DNA from: Prevotella sp.
GTDB lineage: Bacteria; Bacteroidota; Bacteroidia; Bacteroidales; Bacteroidaceae
Reading direction: 5' to 3'
Assembly: GCA_016291495.1 (NCBI GenBank)
Contig: JAEEXI010000023.1
Location: 1 to 40,474 of the forward strand
Length of the DNA stretch: 40,474 nt
Shown here: positions 33,837-40,474 of the stretch, piece after piece
How the letters are laid out: each line of letters opens with the position of its first letter
Numbering within the stretch: position 1 is the first letter of the stretch
Program-made: the position numbers and the translations under genes
Notes under the pieces: generated by a model
Databases searched by the model: none
Told to the model about the DNA's origin: nothing
What the model saw: only the letters and a program-made list of their open reading frames with translations

Positions 33837-35294
33837 TTACTCGTTCTGCAGGTAGACAACAAACCCTCCGCGCTTGCCAGTGGGATAGAGTCCCTTGATG
33901 ACCAGCATCTGGTCTTTGGCATCCTTGACAGCCTGCTGTAGGTCATCGAAGGACCGCATAGGCTGATCGTTGACGGTCTGGATGATGAAACCCTTCGGTA
34001 CACCGGCATCTTTCATCTTACCACCGTTGACCTTCAGTACTTCAAGACCGTAGTTGATCTCAAGCTGTTTCTTCTGACTGTCGGTGATGGGGCGTACATC
34101 GATGCCAAGGATATCAACGTCAGCATTCTTCACTACCTTGGTAGTACCCTGCTCGTTCTTCAGTGTCAGTGTAGCGGTCTTCTCCTTTTTGTTGCGCAGA
34201 TATTTCACGGTCACTTTGTCGCCAGGGCGCTTCTGGGCCATGATACCTTGCAACTCACCGAACTTCTTCACTTTCTGGTTGTCGATGGCTGTGATGACAT
34301 CGCCCTTCTGCAGACCGGCTGCTGCTGCGGCACCGTCTTCTACGACCTCAGCGATATAGATACCCTCCATGGTGCCCAGGTCTAGCTCGTTACCCTTTTC
34401 TTTCTCGATATCTACGTAGTTGCTGACATCCGTACCCTTGATACCGATCATGGCACGCTGTACTGCGCCGTATTTCTTGATGTCCTCAACCACCTTGTTC
34501 ATGATGGCGGTAGGAATGGCGAAACCATAACCGATGTTGGATCCGGTTTGTGAGTAAATCATGGCATTGATGCCAATGAGCTCACCACGGGTATTTACTA
34601 ACGCACCACCGGAGTTTCCCTGATTGATGGCAGCGTCTGTCTGAATCATGGAAGCAACACCTTCACCCATCTGACGGGCCTTGGCACTGACGATACCAGC
34701 AGTAACAGTATTGTTCAGTCCGAGGGGGTTACCTACGGCAAGTACCCATTCGCCAATCTTTACGTCGTCGCTATTGGCGATGACGATGGCAGGAAGGTCC
34801 TTGGCATCAATCTTGATGAGGGCAAGGTCTGTGGTCTTGTCGGCACCGATGATACGGGCGGAATATTCCTTGCTGTTCTCGTTGAGGGTGACTGTCAACT
34901 CGTCGGCACCGTCTACGACGTGATTGTTGGTGACGATATAACCGTCGGCGGAGATGATAACGCCACTACCTGCAGCGGCCCGTTTAGGAGTCTGGACCTG
35001 ACGTTTGCGTGAACCTCCATTATTGTTACCTTGTCCGCGTCCGAAGAAACCACCGAACGGATCGGAGAAGAAATCCTCAAACGGGTCGTTGTACTCTACC
35101 GTCTGTACTTTGGAGTTAATGACGGATTTGATGTAGACGACGGAGGGGAGTGATTTCTCTGCCGCATAGGTGAGGTCTACGGGTTGTCCTGGTGCTGCAG
35201 CGGGGGCTGCCTGAGTCTTGTTGCACGAAGCTGCCGAGAATGCGATGACTACCAAGTAAATCGCCGGCATGATGTTCTTTACAATCTTTTTCAT
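33837..35294 (-). CDS. HtrA/DegP-family periplasmic serine protease
   Basis: The 485-residue protein has a leader with a lipobox-like FSAASC (Cys24), then a Gly-rich acidic loop (DPFEDFFSDPFGGFFGRGQG). The trypsin-like domain has His125 in VTNNHVVDG, Asp156 in TTDLALIKID and Ser228 in QGNSGGAL. Two PDZ domains follow at about 270-365 and 385-480. It degrades or holds misfolded envelope proteins. It is transcribed alone, upstream of rpoD but separated from it by the hairpin at 33768-33812. Confidence 0.94.
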   Translation of the reverse strand: MKKIVKNIMPAIYLVVIAFSAASCNKTQAAPAAAPGQPVDLTYAAEKSLPSVVYIKSVINSKVQTVEYNDPFEDFFSDPFGGFFGRGQGNNNGGSRKRQVQTPKRAAAGSGVIISADGYIVTNNHVVDGADELTVTLNENSKEYSARIIGADKTTDLALIKIDAKDLPAIVIANSDDVKIGEWVLAVGNPLGLNNTVTAGIVSAKARQMGEGVASMIQTDAAINQGNSGGALVNTRGELIGINAMIYSQTGSNIGYGFAIPTAIMNKVVEDIKKYGAVQRAMIGIKGTDVSNYVDIEKEKGNELDLGTMEGIYIAEVVEDGAAAAAGLQKGDVITAIDNQKVKKFGELQGIMAQKRPGDKVTVKYLRNKKEKTATLTLKNEQGTTKVVKNADVDILGIDVRPITDSQKKQLEINYGLEVLKVNGGKMKDAGVPKGFIIQTVNDQPMRSFDDLQQAVKDAKDQMLVIKGLYPTGKRGGFVVYLQNE

Positions 35295-35318
35295 CTTTCT
35301 GTTATTTACAATTTAGTT

Positions 35319-35370
35319 GTTTTACGTTTTACTTATCACTTTGACGATTTGACCGGTTAACGGTTTAACG
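35319..35370. repeat. Degenerate 7-8-bp tandem repeat upstream of htrA
   Basis: GTTTTAC occurs twice (35319-35332), then TTATCAC. From 35340 an 8-bp period follows: TTTGACGA, TTTGACCG, GTTAACGG, TTTAACGT. It lies in the leader of the htrA transcript. Confidence 0.6.
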
Positions 35371-35390
35371 TCGTTGCTTGAAGCTGGGTG

Positions 35391-35398
35391 CAAATATA
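35391..35398 (-). promoter_or_regulatory. Promoter -7 box for htrA
   Basis: CAAATATA reads TATATTTG on the minus strand, 97 bases before the start codon; CAAA at 35421-35424 gives a TTTG at a 22-bp spacing. The rest of the 259-bp gap (35295-35553) is AT-rich with no gene seen. Confidence 0.55.
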
Positions 35399-35553
35399 GG
35401 CGCAAATTTTGTTAAACTGCCAAATTGTCTTATCTTTTTGTTGCAATTTAACAATTTCCGTTCTCTACTTAACGGCTGTTTGAATTTAACGCTCTAAAGT
35501 TGAAATACTGATAAAATTAACAGGTAGAGCGTTGTTTAGATGAGTATAATGAA

Positions 35554-36582
35554 TTATCGGGTGATTTCCCCTCGTATACTCTGTCGCATCTGTTGACGAA
35601 TCTGTTCTGGATCGTCGTAATGTGATTGTAAAAACATCAGTTTGGTGACGGCACTCTCTACAGTAGAGTCGTAACCGCTGATAACACCAGCCTCCTGCAA
35701 CTGATATCCTGTGTCGTAACGCCCCATCTCTACGGCTCCCTGCATACATTGACTGATGTTGATGACTATCTTGCCGTTATGGGTGGCATCCCTCAGGGCT
35801 TGCATGACCCAAGGGCGTTGGGGAGCATTACCGCTGCCGAAGGTACGCATGACAATGCTCTTTAGGTTGGGCGTGGCAATGATATGACGCACCAAGTCTT
35901 CGCGGATGCCGGGAAACAAGGAGAAGATAATCACGTTGTTGTCCAATCGGAAATGTGGAGTCATAGGACGGCTCCAGTCAGGCTTTAGGATACGATCCGA
36001 ATGGTAGGTGATATTCACTCCGGCATCAACCAGATGGGGGTAGTTGAACGACTCAAAGGCATTGAATTCCTCAGCGCTCTGTTTGGTGGTACGATTGCCT
36101 CGCAGTAAGTGTCCGTTGAAATAAATACCTACCTCGGGAACAAGGGCATGTCCCTGTAGGTCTTTGGCAGCGGCAATCTCAATAGAGGTGATGAGGTTTT
36201 CCTTGCCATCTGTCCGCAACTGCCCGATGGGCAATTGCGAACCGGTAAAGATGACAGGTTTTGTCAGATTCTCCAGCATATAGGAGAGGGCAGAGGCGGT
36301 ATAGGCCATCGTGTCGGTTCCGTGCAGTACCACGAATCCGTCATAGTCGCCGTAATGGTCGGCAATGACATGGCTGATTTCCGTCCATCGGGCAGGCGTC
36401 ATATCACTGGAGTCTATGGGGGGACAGAACTGATGGGTGTCAATCTGTAGGTCAAACTGTTCCAGTTCTGGCACGTTAACCAGCAGGTGCTCGAAGTCGA
36501 AAGGCTCCAAGGCACCTGTCTGTGGATTACGGTTCATACCGATGGTACCGCCCGTATAGATCAGTAATACTTTGCGCTGCAT
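35554..36582 (-). CDS. ansA: Type I L-asparaginase
   Basis: The 342-residue enzyme would hydrolyse asparagine to aspartate and ammonia in the cytoplasm (no signal peptide). Motifs are LLIYTGGTIGMNRN with the catalytic Thr, FVVLHGTDTMAYTASAL with the second Thr and Asp, and FTGSQLPIGQLRTDG. Its length fits the bacterial type I enzyme. It starts only 14 bases after the GH51 gene with no promoter between them, so it is probably co-transcribed with it, an unexpected partnership. Confidence 0.93.
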   Translation of the reverse strand: MQRKVLLIYTGGTIGMNRNPQTGALEPFDFEHLLVNVPELEQFDLQIDTHQFCPPIDSSDMTPARWTEISHVIADHYGDYDGFVVLHGTDTMAYTASALSYMLENLTKPVIFTGSQLPIGQLRTDGKENLITSIEIAAAKDLQGHALVPEVGIYFNGHLLRGNRTTKQSAEEFNAFESFNYPHLVDAGVNITYHSDRILKPDWSRPMTPHFRLDNNVIIFSLFPGIREDLVRHIIATPNLKSIVMRTFGSGNAPQRPWVMQALRDATHNGKIVINISQCMQGAVEMGRYDTGYQLQEAGVISGYDSTVESAVTKLMFLQSHYDDPEQIRQQMRQSIRGEITR

Positions 36583-36596
36583 CTGACAATAAATGA

Positions 36597-38573
36597 TTAT
36601 AAGGCGATTTGCAGCATCACGAAGGAGTAGGGGGCAATGTCAAGCTTTGTCTTGCTCTTCAAATTGATTGTCTCCTTCTTCGGGGCGATGGGCTGCTGGT
36701 CGTAGTTGTTTTCGTCCTCGGGCTGACCAGTCAGTGTAGTCATGACGGCGGTCTTAATACCCTTGAAGCGTGAGAGGTTGATGTCTGCAGTCTTGGCGTC
36801 AGCACTGGCGTTACAGATCTTCACGAACAACTGGCGCGTCTTGGTGTTCAGCACGACCGACTGCTCCTGCAGGTTGGTGGCATCCTTGATTTTCACGCAG
36901 TTGCCGTAGTAGTAGTTTCCTGCTGACTGTCCGAACATCTGCTGTACGTAGTAGCTGCAAGTCAGGAACGGGCGCTCGTTGTCGAAGTAGATAAGGTCGG
37001 GGTTCCAGTTGGTGTTGGTCTTGCGGGCGAAGAGTGGAGCATAGGAGGTCATGCATACAACATCACCGTTACGCTCTACATGCAACAGGTAGAGAGCCTC
37101 GGCAAGGGCATCGATGAGTTTTTTGTCCTTGGCAGCATACTCGCCGAGATAGACCTTCGTCTTGCGGTTGCGTGGATAACTGTCGTACTGGCGAGTTTTC
37201 ATGAAGTAGTCGCGTGGCTCATAATAGTGCTCGTCGATGATAGGCATACCCAACTCGTCAGCGAGTTTCCAACCATTCTCTAAGTCGGGATTGCCGGGAT
37301 GAGAACCGGGACCAGCTGTTCCAACGATGATGATTTCAGGATGAGTCTCCATCACCTTTTTGTATATATAGCGGAAACGCTCGCAGAACTCGGGGGAGAT
37401 ACGTTCCTCGTTACCCAGTCCAAGGTATTTGAGGTTGAAGGGCTTGGGGTGTCCGGCATCGGCACGCATCTTTGCCCATTTGTTGGTGGCGGGGTCACCG
37501 TTAGCCCATTCAATGAGGTCGATGGCTTCCTGTGCCCATTCGTCCATCTCCGACATGGGGACGACATCCTGTGCCTGTTCCTTCATGCCCCAACCGCCAT
37601 TGGTACCCTGACAGCTCACACCACAGGGGAGGATGGGCAGGGGTTCCATGTTCAGGTCTTCGCAGAACTGGAAATACTCGAAGTAGCCCAGTCCCATGCT
37701 CTGGTGATAGCCCCACGTGTTCTTCAGACCCTTGCGCTGCTCCTTTGGACCGATGGTGGTCTTCCAGCGATAAGTGTCCCAGAAGCCGTCACCGCCACCA
37801 TGTACCACGCAGCCTCCTGGGAAGCGCATGAATTTCGGTTGCAGGTCGGCAAGTGCCTGGGCGAGGTCTTTGCGCAGACCGTGTCCCTTATAGGTGTCCT
37901 GTGGCATCAGCGATACCATGTCGACATCTAATACGCCGGTGTTGAGTACTAGTATCTGTATGACGGCATTAGGCGCATCCTCGGAAGGGGTTAATGTGGT
38001 TTCATATTTTTTCCAGTCATTACCGTTGGCGGTGATAATGGCATCGGTAAGCAGTTTGGGATCCTTGCCCCAGCCTTGTGGTACAACCAAGGCAATGCGC
38101 ACTTGTTTCGTGTCACCGCTATTACGCATGAAGACGGAGAAATCATATTTCTGACCAGCCTTTACGGAAATACCGTCATAGCCGTCGTTCTGGATACCGA
38201 AACCTTTCCATCCCGTATAGTCGTAGTATTCCTTTGCACGTTCTGTGATGAGGCGCATGTAAGTAGGATTGTTAGGATGGATAGGGCTGTCCTTGCGGAC
38301 TTCCATGTAGCCTAATGAGTGGCCGGGACGAATAAGACGCCATGCTGTACCGGCTCCCCATCCGTCACGCTCTGTCGGACTGAACTCGAAAGAACCGTTC
38401 TGGATGAGTTCTGCATAAAGTCCTCCGTCAGCGGCATTACTGATATCCTCAAAAAAGATACCAATCAGGTTGTCACTAATAGCTTTGCCTCCACTTGGAG
38501 CGCTCATCGGCTTCTGGGCATTCATGCCCAAGGCTACTGCTAGTAACAGTGCACAGGCAATGTTCTTTTTCAT
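36597..38573 (-). CDS. GH51 alpha-L-arabinofuranosidase
   Basis: The 658-residue exported enzyme has a signal peptide (MKKNIACALLLAVALGMNAQ). GH51 features are LIGIFFEDISNAADGGLYAELIQNGSFE, an inserted beta-rich carbohydrate-binding-like part at about 90-200, RFPGGCVVHGG, the acid/base Glu389 in LGLGNEERI, and the nucleophile Glu478 in VYLGEYAAKD. It would release arabinose from arabinan or arabinoxylan in the periplasm. It is divergent from uxaC, consistent with pectin or hemicellulose use. A minus-strand TACCTTTG box lies at 38604-38611. Confidence 0.94.
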   Translation of the reverse strand: MKKNIACALLLAVALGMNAQKPMSAPSGGKAISDNLIGIFFEDISNAADGGLYAELIQNGSFEFSPTERDGWGAGTAWRLIRPGHSLGYMEVRKDSPIHPNNPTYMRLITERAKEYYDYTGWKGFGIQNDGYDGISVKAGQKYDFSVFMRNSGDTKQVRIALVVPQGWGKDPKLLTDAIITANGNDWKKYETTLTPSEDAPNAVIQILVLNTGVLDVDMVSLMPQDTYKGHGLRKDLAQALADLQPKFMRFPGGCVVHGGGDGFWDTYRWKTTIGPKEQRKGLKNTWGYHQSMGLGYFEYFQFCEDLNMEPLPILPCGVSCQGTNGGWGMKEQAQDVVPMSEMDEWAQEAIDLIEWANGDPATNKWAKMRADAGHPKPFNLKYLGLGNEERISPEFCERFRYIYKKVMETHPEIIIVGTAGPGSHPGNPDLENGWKLADELGMPIIDEHYYEPRDYFMKTRQYDSYPRNRKTKVYLGEYAAKDKKLIDALAEALYLLHVERNGDVVCMTSYAPLFARKTNTNWNPDLIYFDNERPFLTCSYYVQQMFGQSAGNYYYGNCVKIKDATNLQEQSVVLNTKTRQLFVKICNASADAKTADINLSRFKGIKTAVMTTLTGQPEDENNYDQQPIAPKKETINLKSKTKLDIAPYSFVMLQIAL

Positions 38574-38603
38574 AATTCTTCTTTTGTTTTTAACTTGCAG
38601 CTA

Positions 38604-38611
38604 CAAAGGTA
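38604..38611 (-). promoter_or_regulatory. Promoter -7 box for GH51-ansA
   Basis: CAAAGGTA reads TACCTTTG on the minus strand, 30 bases before the start codon. No clear -33 box. Confidence 0.65.
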
Positions 38612-38636
38612 ACGCAAAAATCCCGTACACCGTCAT

Positions 38637-38644
38637 CGTTTACG
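38637..38644 (+). promoter_or_regulatory. CGTTTACG word upstream of uxaC
   Basis: CGTTTACG starts 61 bp before the start of the uxaC -7 box (38698), the same distance and orientation as the copy at 22459-22466 before kdgK (-7 box at 22520). Candidate shared regulator site. Confidence 0.5.
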
Positions 38645-38697
38645 TTAATTTTTCTTCAAAAATGAAGATAATATTTCTTTATGCCGAAAATTATCAC

Positions 38698-38705
38698 TAA
38701 ATTTG
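38698..38705 (+). promoter_or_regulatory. Promoter -7 box for uxaC
   Basis: TAAATTTG lies 39 bases before the ATG at 38745. The -33 region is TTTA rather than TTTG, consistent with dependence on an activator. Confidence 0.6.
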
Positions 38706-38744
38706 CAAACTATTAAAACAATTACTAAAACAAATAATACAACT

Positions 38745-40151
38745 ATGAAACAATTTAACGACAAGAATTTTGTGCTCGACAATGAGGTGGCACAAGACCT
38801 ATTCCACAACCATGCGGCTAAGATGCCAATCATCGACTATCACTGTCACCTGATTCCGGCAATGGTGGCTAACGACCATCGTTTTAAGAGTATTACTGAA
38901 TTGTGGCTGGGTGGTGACCACTATAAGTGGCGCGCTATGCGTACCAATGGTGTTGATGAGAAGTACTGCACCGGTAAGGATACCAGCGACTGGGAGAAGT
39001 TCGAGAAATGGGCAGAGACCGTGCCCTATACACTTCGTAACCCTTTGTATCACTGGACACATCTGGAGTTGAAGACAGCTTTTGGTATTGACAAATTGCT
39101 TTCTCCTAAGACTGCCCGTGAGATTTTCGACGAGTGTAACGAGAAGCTGAAGCAGCCGGAGTTCTCTGCCCGTGGTCTGATGAAGCACTATAACGTTGAG
39201 TGTGTCTGCACGACAGACGATCCCGTTGACGACCTTCACAATCATATTGAGTATGCCAAGAGTAAGGCAGACGACGATCCCATGATGATTCCTGCATGGC
39301 GTCCCGACAAGGCCATGAATATTGAGAAACCGGAGTTCCCTGATTATGTAAATCAGTTGGAGCAGGTGAGTGGGGTCACTATCACAAAGTTTGCCGATAT
39401 GGTCGATGCACTCCAGAAGCGTCACGATTTCTTCCAGGAGCAGGGTTGTAAGCTTTCTGACCATGGTATCGAGGAGTTCTATGATGAGGAGTATACCGAC
39501 TCGCAGATTGAGACCATCTTTGAAAAGGCTATGCGTGGTCAGCAACTCTCCAATATCGAGATTCGCCAGTATAAGAACTGTTTCTTGACGGTAATGGCTG
39601 AGATGGATGCTGATGCCGACTGGACACAACAGTTCCACTATGGCGCTATCCGTGACAACAATACGAAGATGTATAACCAGCTCGGTCCTGACACCGGTTT
39701 CGATTCTATCGGTGAGTTCAATACTGCTAAGGCCATGTCTAAGTTCCTGAACAAACTGAATATGGAGGGCAAGCTTACCCGTACGATTCTGTATACCTTG
39801 AATCCTTGCGCTAACGAGGTGATCGCTACCATGCTTGGTAACTTCCAGGGTGGTGAGCCGGGTAAGATTCAGTTCGGTTCTGGTTGGTGGTTCAATGATC
39901 AGAAGGATGGTATGGAGCGCCAGATGAATGCACTCTCCGTACTCGGACTGCTGAGCCGTTTCGTTGGAATGTTGACCGACTCCCGTTCATTCCTCAGTTA
40001 TCCGCGTCATGAGTATTTCCGTCGTATCCTCTGTAACATTCTCGGCAATGATGTGGAGAAGGGCTTGCTGCCTGACGATCGTGAACTGTTGGGTAAGATG
40101 GTAGAAGATATCTCTTACAACAATGCCCGCAGGTATTTCAAGTTCTATTAA
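38745..40151 (+). CDS. uxaC: Glucuronate/galacturonate isomerase
   Basis: The 468-residue enzyme converts glucuronate to fructuronate and galacturonate to tagaturonate, the first step of hexuronate breakdown. The metal-binding HxH is His33/His35 in IIDYHCHLIP. ECVCTTDDPVDDLHNH and QFGSGWWFNDQKDGMERQM near the C-terminus are typical of UxaC. I chose ATG 38745 because the upstream in-frame extension starts inside the promoter. It is alone in its transcript and ends in a strong hairpin. It supplies the substrate for the uxaA, kdgK and eda genes 14-19 kb away; uxaB is not present in the window. Confidence 0.95.
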   Translation: MKQFNDKNFVLDNEVAQDLFHNHAAKMPIIDYHCHLIPAMVANDHRFKSITELWLGGDHYKWRAMRTNGVDEKYCTGKDTSDWEKFEKWAETVPYTLRNPLYHWTHLELKTAFGIDKLLSPKTAREIFDECNEKLKQPEFSARGLMKHYNVECVCTTDDPVDDLHNHIEYAKSKADDDPMMIPAWRPDKAMNIEKPEFPDYVNQLEQVSGVTITKFADMVDALQKRHDFFQEQGCKLSDHGIEEFYDEEYTDSQIETIFEKAMRGQQLSNIEIRQYKNCFLTVMAEMDADADWTQQFHYGAIRDNNTKMYNQLGPDTGFDSIGEFNTAKAMSKFLNKLNMEGKLTRTILYTLNPCANEVIATMLGNFQGGEPGKIQFGSGWWFNDQKDGMERQMNALSVLGLLSRFVGMLTDSRSFLSYPRHEYFRRILCNILGNDVEKGLLPDDRELLGKMVEDISYNNARRYFKFY

Positions 40152-40194
40152 TAGCATGTAGCCCGCCTATATATTATATATAATAATGTGTATA

Positions 40195-40236
40195 GTTTTC
40201 GCTTTTTGTCATGAAAGGCGAAAACTTTTCATTTTG
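40195..40236 (+). terminator. Terminator after uxaC
   Basis: GTTTTCGC pairs with GCGAAAAC, extended by TTTTT with GAAAG, followed by TTTTCATTTT. Confidence 0.85.
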
Positions 40237-40259
40237 TATTAAAAAAGTTGTTCAAAAGT

Positions 40260-40290
40260 TTTGGTAGTTGGATTTTTTGTCGTACCTTTG
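40260..40290 (+). promoter_or_regulatory. rRNA operon promoter
   Basis: TTTG at 40260-40263, a 19-bp spacer, TACCTTTG at 40283-40290, with an A/T-rich UP-like stretch just upstream. Confidence 0.82.
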
Positions 40291-40296
40291 CATCCG

Positions 40297-40474
40297 CTTT
40301 CGCCCAAAAACGAGCGTTGCTCCTGAGGGCCGTTAGCGTAGAGAAGAGAGTTCTTTGAAAAGACTTACATAAAACAGAGAAGTAGTAGTACAAGAAGCGA
40401 GTGCATAGTTTATATATGTACTTGGGTAATTGAACGAACCGTCAAATTATCTTTTTAAACTACCGGATGAGCGT
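40297..40474 (+). other. Probable rRNA operon leader with boxA-like motif
   Basis: No protein frame is seen. GAGAAGAGAGTTCTTTGAAAAG around 40341-40362 (here in summary form, key word GTTCTTTGAAAA at 40350-40361) is typical of the leader before 16S rRNA in Bacteroidota. The 16S gene should start a short distance after the window edge. Confidence 0.75.

Noticed and set aside
37299..37931. Plus-strand frame of 210 codons inside the GH51 gene
   Set aside because: Shadow of a strongly conserved glycosidase; no supporting signals.
38799..39638. Minus-strand frame of 279 codons inside uxaC
   Set aside because: It mirrors the codons of uxaC and lacks a promoter, ribosome binding site or known domain.

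Overview
The window looks like chromosomal DNA of a Bacteroidota bacterium, most likely Prevotellaceae (Prevotella or a close relative). Evidence: nearly every promoter follows the Bacteroidota pattern TTTG-N19/20-TAnnTTTG. The primary sigma factor is the short 287-residue form. GldE, a GT3-type glycogen synthase, lipoproteins with long hydrophobic leaders, and sensor kinases with TPR-type sensors all fit. No prophage, insertion sequence or CRISPR array is visible.

Layout. The window starts at the 3' end of an rRNA operon (5S rRNA, terminator) and ends in what looks like the promoter and leader of a second rRNA operon on the same strand, so about 40 kb lies between two direct rRNA operon copies. 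Positions 230-1060 hold a tiny 36-residue membrane protein gene of the smalltalk type, bracketed by 7-bp repeats, and a 3' remnant of an S41 peptidase. Then come a lysozyme-like protein, initiator tRNA-Met, a TetR-fabG pair, a glycogen module (GT3 synthase plus GT35 phosphorylase), a ThiE-like/prs/TlpA operon, carboxynorspermidine decarboxylase, and a lipoprotein. A four-tRNA cluster (Gly-Leu-Leu-Gly) runs without visible interruption into a hypothetical gene, ssb and gldE. A C11 peptidase and a GH25 lysozyme follow.

Positions 17.7-24.4 kb form a hexuronate catabolism locus. A LacI-type regulator, altronate dehydratase (uxaA), an NhaC antiporter and a core-less nucleotidyltransferase-like gene run leftward. 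kdgK, a 45-residue DUF4177-like gene and KDPG aldolase run rightward. Glucuronate isomerase (uxaC) lies at 38.7 kb, divergent from a GH51 arabinofuranosidase followed by asparaginase. An identical 8-base word, CGTTTACG, sits exactly 61 bp upstream of the -7 box at both kdgK and uxaC, suggesting shared control. Together these genes take glucuronate or galacturonate through altronate and KDG to pyruvate and glyceraldehyde-3-phosphate; uxaB is not in the window.

Positions 24.4-28.8 kb encode a double-decker sensor kinase (one intact and one degenerate kinase half), a response regulator and a small membrane protein. Positions 28.9-32.4 kb encode a two-subunit indolepyruvate-type 2-oxoacid oxidoreductase with an aminotransferase. 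Next come a small secreted protein coupled to rpoD, and an HtrA protease.

The most unusual signal is a set of short degenerate tandem repeats. They have different sequences but mostly the same 7-bp period (one locus drifts to 8 bp). They lie at gene edges, form the last codons of iorB, and occur inside the kinase gene, where the repeat encodes the hydrophobic linker between the two kinase halves.
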